DNA of 64,000 nucleotides. It comes from Actinokineospora bangkokensis. Its GTDB lineage: Bacteria; Actinomycetota; Actinomycetes; Mycobacteriales; Pseudonocardiaceae. The stretch is from the NCBI RefSeq assembly GCF_001940455.1, contig NZ_MKQR01000001.1, positions 1 to 64,000 on the forward strand, given 5' to 3'. A model generated the notes under the pieces. That model saw only the letters and a list, made by a program, of their open reading frames with translations, was not told where the DNA came from and searched no databases. The stretch's first letter is position 1; each line of letters opens with the position of its first letter. The translations under genes and the position numbers were made by a program. Positions 56,998 to 64,000 of this stretch are shown in pieces.

Positions 56998-58916
56998 GCA
57001 CCCCCAGGGTCACCTTCGTCCTGGTCAGCTACGGCGGCCGGGACATGCTGGTCAGCTGCCTGCGGGCGCTCGCGGAGCACACCCCGCAGCCGCACCGCGT
57101 CGTGGTCGTCGACAGCGCCTCCCCCGACGGCACCGGTGAGTGGCTGGAGCGCAACCTCACTGGTGCCACCGTGCTGCGGCTGCCGGAGAACCTGGGCTTC
57201 GGCGTGGGCTGCAACCTCGGGGTGCGCCACGCCGACACCGAGTTCGTCTGCTTCCTCAACGCCGACATCGAGGTCACCGCGGGCTGGTTGGCGCCGCTGC
57301 TGGCCTTCCTCGACGCCACCCCGGCCGCCGCCGCGGTCGCGCCGGTGCTGCTCAACGAGGACGGCACCGTGCAGGAGGCGGGCAGCCTCATCGGCGGCGA
57401 CGGCTGGTGCCGCGCCTACGACGAGCCCGCCGAGCGGCTGTTCGCCCGCGAGGTCGACTACGCCTCCGCGGCCTGCCTGCTGGTGCGCCGCTCGGCGTTC
57501 TTCGCCGTGGGCGGCTTCGCCAGCGACTACGAGATCGCCTACTTCGAGGACGTCGACCTCGCCCTGCTGCTCGCGCGGGCCGGGCACCAGACCTGGGTGC
57601 TGCCCTCGACCGCGGTCCGCCACCTGCGCCACGGCAGCTCCTCCTCGGCGCGCGCCGAGGAGCTGATGCGGCTCAACCACGCGCACTTCACCGCCCGGTG
57701 GGGCGACTGGCTCGACGGGCGCCCCCCGGTGGTGGGCCTGGACGAGGAGCCGCACCGGCGCTGGGCGCTGCGCGACGCGCCCGCCCCCTACCGGGTGCTG
57801 CTCATCGACGACCGGGTGCCGCAGGCCGACCGGGGCCGGGGCGACCCGCGCACGATGGCCGTCGTCGACGCCTGGCGCGACGGCGACCCGCGCGCCCGGG
57901 TCACCTTCTACGCCGCCTCCCCCGAGCGCGCCGAGGAGTACGCGCCCGCCCTGCAGGCCCGCGGCATCGAGGTCGTGTGGGGCGTGCCGGACGCGGCGGC
58001 GTGGTCGCGGGAGCGGGCGGGCCAGTTCGACGTGGTGTGCGTGTTCCGCCCGCACAACTTCGGCGCGCTGGGCACGGTGATCGCCGAGCACCAGCCGCAG
58101 GCGGTGCTGGTGTACGACTCGGAGGCGCTGTTCCACCGCCGCCCGGCCCAGCACTTCGAGACCGCGGGGACGGCCGAGGAGCGGCGGGGGTTCGCGGCGG
58201 AGGGCAAGCGGTTGCGCGAGCAGGAGGTGCACGCGTTCACCTGGGCCGACGTCGCCGTCTGCGTCAGCGAGGAAGAGGCGGCCTGGGCCCGGCGCGTCGC
58301 CCCCGGCACGGCGGTGCACGTCGCCTGCTACCCGGCGAAGGTGCCCGACTCGGTGCCGGGGCGGGAGGGGCGCCGGGACGTGGTGTTCTTCGGCGGCTTC
58401 GACGGCCAACCCCGCACCCCCAACGAGTTCGCCGCGCTGGAGCTGGTCAACGGCGTGCTGCCCGGTCTGCGCGAGCGGCACCCGGACCTGCGGGTGCGGG
58501 TGGTGGGGGCGGACCCGTCGCCCGCGATCCTCGCCCTGGACGGGGACGTGGTGCGGGTGGTGGGCAAGGTCCCGGACCCGCAGCCGGTGCTCGCCTCGGC
58601 GCTGCTGCACGTGGTGCCGATGCGCTACGGCGCGGGCGTCAAGATCAAGTTCGTGGACTCGATGGCGGCCGGGCTGCCCTTCGTCACCACCCCGGTCGGC
58701 GGCGAGGGCCTGCACCTGGGCTGGACGGCGCCGCACCTCATCGGCCGCTCCACCGCCGAGATCGTCGAGCTGTGCGACCGGCTGCTGCGCGATGCTCCAC
58801 TGTGGACCGACATCCAGGCCGAGCTGCTCGCCGTGTGCCGCGCGCACTTCTCGGCGGAGCGCTTCGCGGAGGAGATGCGCGGCGTCCTCGTCGACTGCGC
58901 GATCGCGCCGGTGTGA
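56994..58916 (+). CDS. Two-domain glycosyltransferase (GT2-GT4 fusion)
   Basis: A 640-residue cytoplasmic protein. Residues 1-250 form a GT2 (rhamnosyltransferase-like) domain: VSYGGRDMLVSCLRAL, ENLGFGVGCNLG, FLNADIEVT with the metal-binding Asp, and EDVDLALLLARAG. Residues about 260-640 form a GT-B/GT4-like domain with DYSEAL-type VYDSEALFHRR, VVFFGGFDGQPRTPNEF and the C-terminal MRYGAGVKIKFVDSMAAGLPFV donor site. Such fusions build two consecutive linkages of cell-surface glycans. Overlaps the preceding gene by 4 bp and converges on the 1146-residue gene. Confidence 0.88.
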   Translation: MSTPRVTFVLVSYGGRDMLVSCLRALAEHTPQPHRVVVVDSASPDGTGEWLERNLTGATVLRLPENLGFGVGCNLGVRHADTEFVCFLNADIEVTAGWLAPLLAFLDATPAAAAVAPVLLNEDGTVQEAGSLIGGDGWCRAYDEPAERLFAREVDYASAACLLVRRSAFFAVGGFASDYEIAYFEDVDLALLLARAGHQTWVLPSTAVRHLRHGSSSSARAEELMRLNHAHFTARWGDWLDGRPPVVGLDEEPHRRWALRDAPAPYRVLLIDDRVPQADRGRGDPRTMAVVDAWRDGDPRARVTFYAASPERAEEYAPALQARGIEVVWGVPDAAAWSRERAGQFDVVCVFRPHNFGALGTVIAEHQPQAVLVYDSEALFHRRPAQHFETAGTAEERRGFAAEGKRLREQEVHAFTWADVAVCVSEEEAAWARRVAPGTAVHVACYPAKVPDSVPGREGRRDVVFFGGFDGQPRTPNEFAALELVNGVLPGLRERHPDLRVRVVGADPSPAILALDGDVVRVVGKVPDPQPVLASALLHVVPMRYGAGVKIKFVDSMAAGLPFVTTPVGGEGLHLGWTAPHLIGRSTAEIVELCDRLLRDAPLWTDIQAELLAVCRAHFSAERFAEEMRGVLVDCAIAPV

Positions 58917-58917
58917 C

Positions 58918-58943
58918 GGGCCCGGGGCCACCGCCCCGGGCCC
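58918..58943. terminator. Bidirectional terminator
   Basis: GGGCCCGGGGC (58918-58928) pairs with GCCCCGGGCCC (58933-58943), loop CACC, between the convergent glycan genes. Confidence 0.7.
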
Positions 58944-61900
58944 CTACAACGGCCGCACCAGCGGGGGGATCCGCAACCGCTCGCCGCGCAGCGCCCGGCG
59001 GCGCAGCGCGGCCGCGAGCAGCCGCCGCTCCGCGCCCGCGGTGAACCGGCCGCCGTCGCGGGCCGCCCGCGCCACCGTCGGCACCAGCGCGCGGATCGAG
59101 TCCTCCACCTGCGACAGGCGCTCCAGCAGCGCGCGCGTGGCCGGGTCGACCTCGTTGCGCAGCAGCAGCACCCGCGCGAACTGCGCCAGCCTGCGCAGCT
59201 CGAAGTCCGCCACCGCGTCCAGCTCCGCCGCCAGCCGCGGCGGCACCGGGCCGCCCCTGGCCAGCTTCAGCAGCGCCAACCCCGACGGCAGGTCGCGGTC
59301 GAGGCGGTCGTCCTGGCGGCCGGAGACGTTCGACGAGTGCTGGCGGTAGGCGTGCAGCGGGCGGTCGAGGAAGGCGATGCGGCCGTTGAGCATCGCGGTG
59401 GCCGCCATCCACTGGTCGTGGAAGGCCGACGGGGTGCCCGGCGGCAGCGGCAGCACCTTGTCCGCCACCAGGTCCGCGCGCATCAGCGACGCCGCGCCGG
59501 TGACGGTGTTGAGCAACAGCAACGACTCCAGGTCGTCCCGCTGGTTCACCCGGCTCGCCCAGAACGACTCCTCGACCACCGAGTCGTGCTCGTCGATGAG
59601 CCGCATGTCCGCGTACACCAGCTGCACCGCCGGGTCGGCCAGCGCCGCCAGCAGCGACTCCAGCTTGTCCTCGTACCAGACGTCGTCCTGGTCGGCGGGG
59701 GCGATCGCGTCGGCGTCGGCGGGCGCCAGCTCGAACGCGCGGCCGAAGTTGGCGTAGAAGCCGACGTTCTCCCCGGTGCGCACCAGGGCGAACCGCGGGT
59801 CGCCCGCGATGAGCCCCGCCACCTCGTCGAGCACCTCGGGCGCCGAGCCGTCGTCCACCAGCAGGCAGAACCAGTTCGTGTGCGACTGGGCCCGGATCGA
59901 GTCCAGCTGCGCGGCCAGGAACTTCACGTCCGGCTCGTAGAGCGCCAGGCACACCGCGACCTTGGGGCCGCTGCCCGGCCAGTGCCCGGTGAGCCGCCGC
60001 GCGGCGGGTCGGGTGCGCACCACCACCGGGTCCAGGTCGCGGCGCAGCGCGGTGCCGTCGGTCAGCTCCACGACCATCGTCAGCGGCAGCTCGCCGTCGC
60101 CGGGCGGCACCGGGAGCCGGGCGTGGAAGCCGCTGCCCTCCGGCGCCCGCACCCCGTCCGCGCGCAGCGCCGCGGCCACGTCCGGCCTGCTCAGCCCGTA
60201 GGTCGCCGCCACCTCCACGCCGCCGAGGGTGAACGACAGCGCGCGCACCCCCACGTCGGCGTGCACCACCCAGCCGGTCAGCTCCACCACGGTGCCGCGG
60301 CCGGTGGCCACCGGCCCGGCGGGCAGCGGCACGTCGAAGTGCAGGTGCTGCTCGCGCGCCCGCGCCGCGGCCGCCCGGTACCGACCCGCGGCCAGCACCG
60401 AACCCGCCAGCGCGGACCTCGCCCCGATCCGGCGCAGCACCCCGTCGGACTCCTCGCCGGGCCGCCCCAGCGCCAGGTCGCGCACACCGCGCGCCACCCG
60501 GGCGGCGGGCCACAGCGCCCGGTGCGCCTGGCGCACCAGCCGGGAGCTCTCCAGCGCCGCCAACCGCTGCGCGGTGCGGTCCAACCGGGCGGCCAGCGCG
60601 GCGGCCGACGCCTCGGCGCGCTCGGTCTCCGCCGCCGCCCGCGCCGCCGACTCCCACGCCGCGCCCGCCTCGGCCACCGCGTCGGCGATCTCGGCGAACG
60701 CCAGCGCCAACCGGTCGTCCATGGTGTCGAGCGCGGCGTTCGCGCTGGTCAGCCCGTGCTCGGCCAGGGCCACCCGGTCGGCCAGCTCGGCCAGCTGCTC
60801 GCGGGCGGCGGCCAGCTCGCGCTCCCGCTCGGTCAGCGCCTCGTCCGCCGCGTGCCTGCGCGCGCGGTCGGCGCGCAGCTCCTCGACCCCGCCCGGCACC
60901 CGCCACAGCGGCTCCGGCGGCTCCACCCGGGCGCTCGCCGCCAGCTCGGCCGCGATGAGCGCGGCGGTGCGGCCGTGCACCGCCTCCTGGAGCTGCGCCT
61001 CGGCGGACAGCAGCTCCTCCCAGCGGGCGCGCAGCGCCTGCCCCACACCGCTCAGCGCGCACAGCTCGGTGAGCACCCCGTGCACCGTGCGCGCCCGCCA
61101 CGGGTGCTCGGCGGCGTTGCCCACGACCTCGCGGGCGAACTCCAGCAGCGCGCGCAGCAGCACCAGCTCCGCGTCCACCCCGGTGCCCGCCAGCCACTCG
61201 TCGTCCACCCGGCGCACCACGCCGTCCGCGTCGACGACCAGGTTGCCCGGGTGCACGTCCAGCCGGTCGGCGGGCAGCACCGCGACCCCCGCGCGGCCGG
61301 GCAGGAACGGGTGCCGCTGGTGGGCGTCGGACAGCTCGCGGGCGCCGTCGAGGCAGTGCTCGCGCCACACCGCGAGCAGCGCCGCGGCCCGCTCCAGGTC
61401 GTGCTCGCGCAGCGCGGCCAGCACCAGCGCGTCCAGGCCCCGGCCCGGCACCAGCGGCTCGACGTCGGTGACCCGCTGCCGCAGCCAGCCCGCGGCGCCG
61501 CCGCTGCCGCGGGTCGTGCGCAGCACCAGGTCCCGGTCGAGCCGCCGGGCCCGCCGCCAGTGCGGCAGCCGGGGGTTCGCGGTCAACCAGGCCAGCCCGT
61601 CGTGCACGCGCTCGGCGAGCACCGCCGCGTCCCGGGCCGCGAACACCACGGAACCGGGCGCCACCGCCGGGCCCGCGCCCGCCGCCACCGCCAGGCGGTG
61701 CGGCTCGCGCGTGCTCACCAGCGGGTCCACGCCCGCCGCCGAGCCCTGCAGGGGGTGGCGCACCAGCTTGTCCACCAGCTCCGCCGCGTCCGGGCGCGCC
61801 AGCAGCGACTCGTCGAGCAGCACCCGGGGCAGCACCACGTCCGGGTACGCCTGCACCACCCGGCGCGCGGTGAGCCCGGCGGCGTCCAGCGCGGCGGCCA

Positions 61901-62384
61901 GCTCACCCGGGGTCACCGCTCCCGGCGCGGCGGGGGCGCCGATCAGCTGACCCAGGCCCATCCGGTTCGCCACGAGCAGCACCGCGAGCCCGCGCGGGGC
62001 GAGCAGGTCGGGCAGCCGCGGGTCGACCCCGTCGGCGAGCACCACGTCCCAGGTGCCCCCCAGCACCTCGTCGCCGCCCACGGTGACCCCGGGCAGGTCC
62101 CGGCAGCGCTCGCGCGCCGCCTCGGCCAGGTCGGGGTCCGGCTCGCACCCGGTGACCACCGCGCCCGCCTCGGCCAATGCCCGCACCAGCGCCCCGGACC
62201 CGCAGCCCAGGTGCAGCACCCGCGCGCCCGGCAGCGGGCGCAGCGGGTCGAGCACGCCGAGGCGGGCGGGGGAGAAGTGCGCCGCGGTGGCCCAGGACCG
62301 CACGGCCGCGGCCAGCTCGGCGGACCCGGCGGAGGTGTCGCGGGCGGCGCGCAGCACCGCCAGCGCGTCGCTGGAGCCGGTCAT
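58944..62384 (-). CDS. Multidomain methyltransferase / coiled-coil / GT2 glycosyltransferase
   Basis: A 1146-residue protein. Residues about 40-150 are a class I SAM methyltransferase (VLHLGCGSGALVRALAEAG). Residues about 290-470 hold a domain with HPGNLVVDADGVVRRVDDEW that resembles the catalytic loop of APH-like kinases (histidine/aspartate altered). Residues about 510-610 are coiled coil ending in LESSRLVRQAHRALWPAARVA. Residues about 700-790 form a beta-sandwich (ELTGWVVHADVGV, GSGFHARLPVPPGD). Residues about 806-1030 are a GT2 transferase (VCLALYEPDVKFLAAQLDS, CLLVDDGS, ADQDDVWYEDK). It probably modifies and extends a surface glycan; all functions are inferred. Confidence 0.85.
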   Translation of the reverse strand: MTGSSDALAVLRAARDTSAGSAELAAAVRSWATAAHFSPARLGVLDPLRPLPGARVLHLGCGSGALVRALAEAGAVVTGCEPDPDLAEAARERCRDLPGVTVGGDEVLGGTWDVVLADGVDPRLPDLLAPRGLAVLLVANRMGLGQLIGAPAAPGAVTPGELAAALDAAGLTARRVVQAYPDVVLPRVLLDESLLARPDAAELVDKLVRHPLQGSAAGVDPLVSTREPHRLAVAAGAGPAVAPGSVVFAARDAAVLAERVHDGLAWLTANPRLPHWRRARRLDRDLVLRTTRGSGGAAGWLRQRVTDVEPLVPGRGLDALVLAALREHDLERAAALLAVWREHCLDGARELSDAHQRHPFLPGRAGVAVLPADRLDVHPGNLVVDADGVVRRVDDEWLAGTGVDAELVLLRALLEFAREVVGNAAEHPWRARTVHGVLTELCALSGVGQALRARWEELLSAEAQLQEAVHGRTAALIAAELAASARVEPPEPLWRVPGGVEELRADRARRHAADEALTERERELAAAREQLAELADRVALAEHGLTSANAALDTMDDRLALAFAEIADAVAEAGAAWESAARAAAETERAEASAAALAARLDRTAQRLAALESSRLVRQAHRALWPAARVARGVRDLALGRPGEESDGVLRRIGARSALAGSVLAAGRYRAAAARAREQHLHFDVPLPAGPVATGRGTVVELTGWVVHADVGVRALSFTLGGVEVAATYGLSRPDVAAALRADGVRAPEGSGFHARLPVPPGDGELPLTMVVELTDGTALRRDLDPVVVRTRPAARRLTGHWPGSGPKVAVCLALYEPDVKFLAAQLDSIRAQSHTNWFCLLVDDGSAPEVLDEVAGLIAGDPRFALVRTGENVGFYANFGRAFELAPADADAIAPADQDDVWYEDKLESLLAALADPAVQLVYADMRLIDEHDSVVEESFWASRVNQRDDLESLLLLNTVTGAASLMRADLVADKVLPLPPGTPSAFHDQWMAATAMLNGRIAFLDRPLHAYRQHSSNVSGRQDDRLDRDLPSGLALLKLARGGPVPPRLAAELDAVADFELRRLAQFARVLLLRNEVDPATRALLERLSQVEDSIRALVPTVARAARDGGRFTAGAERRLLAAALRRRALRGERLRIPPLVRPL

Positions 62385-62412
62385 CTCGTCCGTCCCGGGT
62401 CCTCGGTCCGCC

Positions 62413-63828
62413 TCAGGCCTGCGGTGCGAACTTCTCGGTCTGCGCGGACACCAGGGCGTCGAAGGCGTTCTTGGCCGCCGCCTCGTCCGGGCCGAACGCC
62501 TCGATCTGGAGCACCACGCCGTCAGCGACGTAGAACGCGCGGAACGCCGTGCGGCCGGTGTCGTTCTGCGCGGCCATGGTGCGCCCGACCACCCCGGTCG
62601 GCAGGCCGGACAGCGAGGTGTGCCCGCGCTCGCCGAAGTAGCCGTCCACCGCGGTCAGCAGCGCCTTGGGGTCCGAGCCCGCGGCGGGGGTGAACGAGTA
62701 GACCGCGCGCACCAGGGCGTTGCCGCCGGTGCCGCCCTCCATCGTCACGTACATGCCGACGCTGGTGACGCCCTGCGCCTTGAGGAAGTTCGCCTCGTCG
62801 GGCGCGGGCACCTTGCCGGTCACGGCGCGCTCGATGGAGATGTTCTGGTTGGCGTGCTCCTCGCCGTCGTCGATCTTGACGAACGGGCCCTTGGGCAGCT
62901 TCGGCGGCGGCGAGGTCGACACGGTCGTGCTCGGCGGCGCGGACCCCGGTCCCGGCGCGGCGGTCTCGCCCCCGCCCGGCTTGAAGATGAGGAACGCCGC
63001 GACGCCCGCGGCCACGAGCACCACCACCGCGGCGACGATGCCGATGACCTTGCCCTTGCCGCCGCCGCTGGACTCGGTGAAGACCTCCGGGCCCTGCCGC
63101 GGCCAGCTCTGCGCCTGGCCGAAGTCCGGCGGCAGGCCGTCGTCGCTCATCCACGGCGGCGGGCTCTGCTGCGGGGCCTGCTGCTGCGGGCGCGAGGTCT
63201 CCCACGCCGGGCGCGGCTGCGGCGGCGGGAACTGCGGCGGGCCGCCCATCCCCGGCTGCGGCTGCTGGCCGGTGCCCATCGCCCGGCCGGGCACGATCTG
63301 GGTGCGGTCGCTGTCGGCGGGGCCGGTGCCCAGCGAGCCGCTGGGCACGACCTGGGTGCGCTCACCCGCGTCGCCCTGGCCCTGCTGGTGCGGCTGGTTC
63401 TGGGGGATCTGCGGGTTCTGGCCCTGCTGGGTGGGCACGACCTGGGTGCGCTCGGTCTGGTTCTGCTGCGCGGGGTTCTGCTGGGGGGGCACCGGGAAGC
63501 CACCGGAGATCGGGGCGACGATCTGGGTCGACTCGTTCGCGTTCGGCGGCGGCACGGCGGGGTTCCCGCCCGGCGGGGTGCCCGGCACCGGGTTGCCCCC
63601 GGGCGGGGTGCCCGGCGCCTGCTGGGCCTGCGGCGGCTGCGGCGCGCTCTGCTGCGGGGTCGGCTGCTGCGGCGCGGGCGGCTGCGGGGCGGGCTGCTGG
63701 CCCTGGGGTTGGTTCTGGCCGGACGCCTCGATCATCACCCGGTCGCGGCGCTGGCGGTACTCGTCCGCGGTCAGCTCGCCCGCCACCAGTGCGCTGTCGA
63801 GCTTCCGCAGCTCGTCTTGCCAGGACAT
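62413..63828 (-). CDS. Single-pass membrane protein with SHOCT-like N-terminus and repeated TQ(V/I)V motifs
   Basis: A 471-residue protein. Residues 1-33 (DELRKLDSALVAGELTADEYRQRR) resemble a SHOCT-like oligomerisation motif. A Pro/Gln-rich disordered segment (about 36-260) carries four copies of [ERS]-T-Q-[VI]-V-[PA] with threonines at 101, 128, 158 and 176. One membrane helix (VIGIVAAVVVLVAAGVAAFLIF, about 272-293) is followed by an extracellular domain (about 325-470) of unknown fold. The cytoplasmic Thr motifs have a hydrophobic residue at +3, the pattern FHA domains prefer when phosphorylated. Function unknown; link to PknB/FhaA is inference. The 172 bp upstream to the window end show no gene. 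Confidence 0.8.
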   Translation of the reverse strand: MSWQDELRKLDSALVAGELTADEYRQRRDRVMIEASGQNQPQGQQPAPQPPAPQQPTPQQSAPQPPQAQQAPGTPPGGNPVPGTPPGGNPAVPPPNANESTQIVAPISGGFPVPPQQNPAQQNQTERTQVVPTQQGQNPQIPQNQPHQQGQGDAGERTQVVPSGSLGTGPADSDRTQIVPGRAMGTGQQPQPGMGGPPQFPPPQPRPAWETSRPQQQAPQQSPPPWMSDDGLPPDFGQAQSWPRQGPEVFTESSGGGKGKVIGIVAAVVVLVAAGVAAFLIFKPGGGETAAPGPGSAPPSTTVSTSPPPKLPKGPFVKIDDGEEHANQNISIERAVTGKVPAPDEANFLKAQGVTSVGMYVTMEGGTGGNALVRAVYSFTPAAGSDPKALLTAVDGYFGERGHTSLSGLPTGVVGRTMAAQNDTGRTAFRAFYVADGVVLQIEAFGPDEAAAKNAFDALVSAQTEKFAPQA

Positions 63829-64000
63829 GCCTATGCCTCCAACCGCGTCAGGACGCGCTCATTCTGCACAAGGTGCGTGACGCCCTGTGTCACGGCAGCC
63901 AAATCGGTACCCGATGGTGGTGCGAACAGTCACCACCGGGTTGCGGGACGTGCTCATCAACTCGCCGGAAGTGTCCGGCTGACGGTGGACACCAGGGTAC

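Overview
The window is a high-GC actinobacterial chromosome segment numbered from the first base of dnaA. It runs through the origin and the conserved dnaA-dnaN-gnd-recF-DUF721-gyrB-gyrA block, then a downstream block that follows the mycobacterial order (DUF3566 protein, tRNA-Ile, tRNA-Ala, ppiA, PH-domain protein, crgA, pabA, pknB, pknA, pbpA, rodA, pstP, fhaB, fhaA, tRNA-Leu). Mycothiol-dependent formaldehyde detoxification, frequent GTG starts and many apparently leaderless genes also fit Actinobacteria. The overall make-up suggests Pseudonocardiales, but sequence reading alone cannot fix the genus. No insertion sequence, phage, CRISPR array or rRNA operon is seen.

Layout. 1-7116: replication initiation. 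oriC lies between dnaA and dnaN with about a dozen DnaA boxes, and a second DnaA-box cluster plus a parS-like site lie inside the DUF721 gene. 7277-13850: gyrB, gyrA (with an in-frame intein at the active-site tyrosine) and a DUF3566 membrane protein. 13861-15793: tRNA-Ile, a G-rich repeat, a 47-residue DLW-39 protein, tRNA-Ala, an aminotransferase and a second parS-like site. 15922-22266: DoxX, a lipoprotein, a Lys/Ala-rich membrane protein, cyclophilin, rhomboid protease, PH protein, CrgA, class E sortase, PabA. 22278-31996: a minus-strand cell-wall signalling operon (FhaB, PstP, RodA, PbpA, PknA, PknB, with FhaA just upstream). 32140-32540: tRNA-Leu followed by a second copy of the G-rich repeat.

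33039-55582 is mixed accessory and metabolic content: an unknown protein, NAD(P)-binding protein, aldonolactone oxidase, alanine-racemase-fold enzyme, TetR regulator, two small unknown proteins, an XRE-TPR regulator coupled to a phosphotransferase, a copper CopC/CopD/YcnI operon, a RecB-like nuclease, mycothiol-linked formaldehyde dehydrogenase with a metallo-hydrolase, two SDRs, an aldo/keto reductase, an acyl-CoA synthetase and a gamma-glutamyltransferase-like protein. 55714-62384 is a small glycan locus: an unknown protein with a C-terminal coiled coil, a GT2-GT4 fusion, and a 1146-residue methyltransferase/coiled-coil/GT2 fusion. The window closes with a membrane protein carrying four repeated Thr-Gln-(Val/Ile)-Val motifs that could be read by the Ser/Thr kinase and FHA system encoded earlier.

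The most interesting signals are: DnaA boxes recurring outside oriC at 6.4, 19.9, 41.7 and 55.6 kb, one group forming a perfect 14-bp-arm palindrome; a 15-bp element plus DnaA box duplicated with identical spacing between oriC and the DUF721 gene; two identical 16-bp parS-like palindromes; a GyrA intein with a decayed endonuclease; a G-rich repeat placed after two different tRNA genes; a 12-nt identity immediately after the -10 box of two tRNA promoters; and a possible internal translation start in fhaA.
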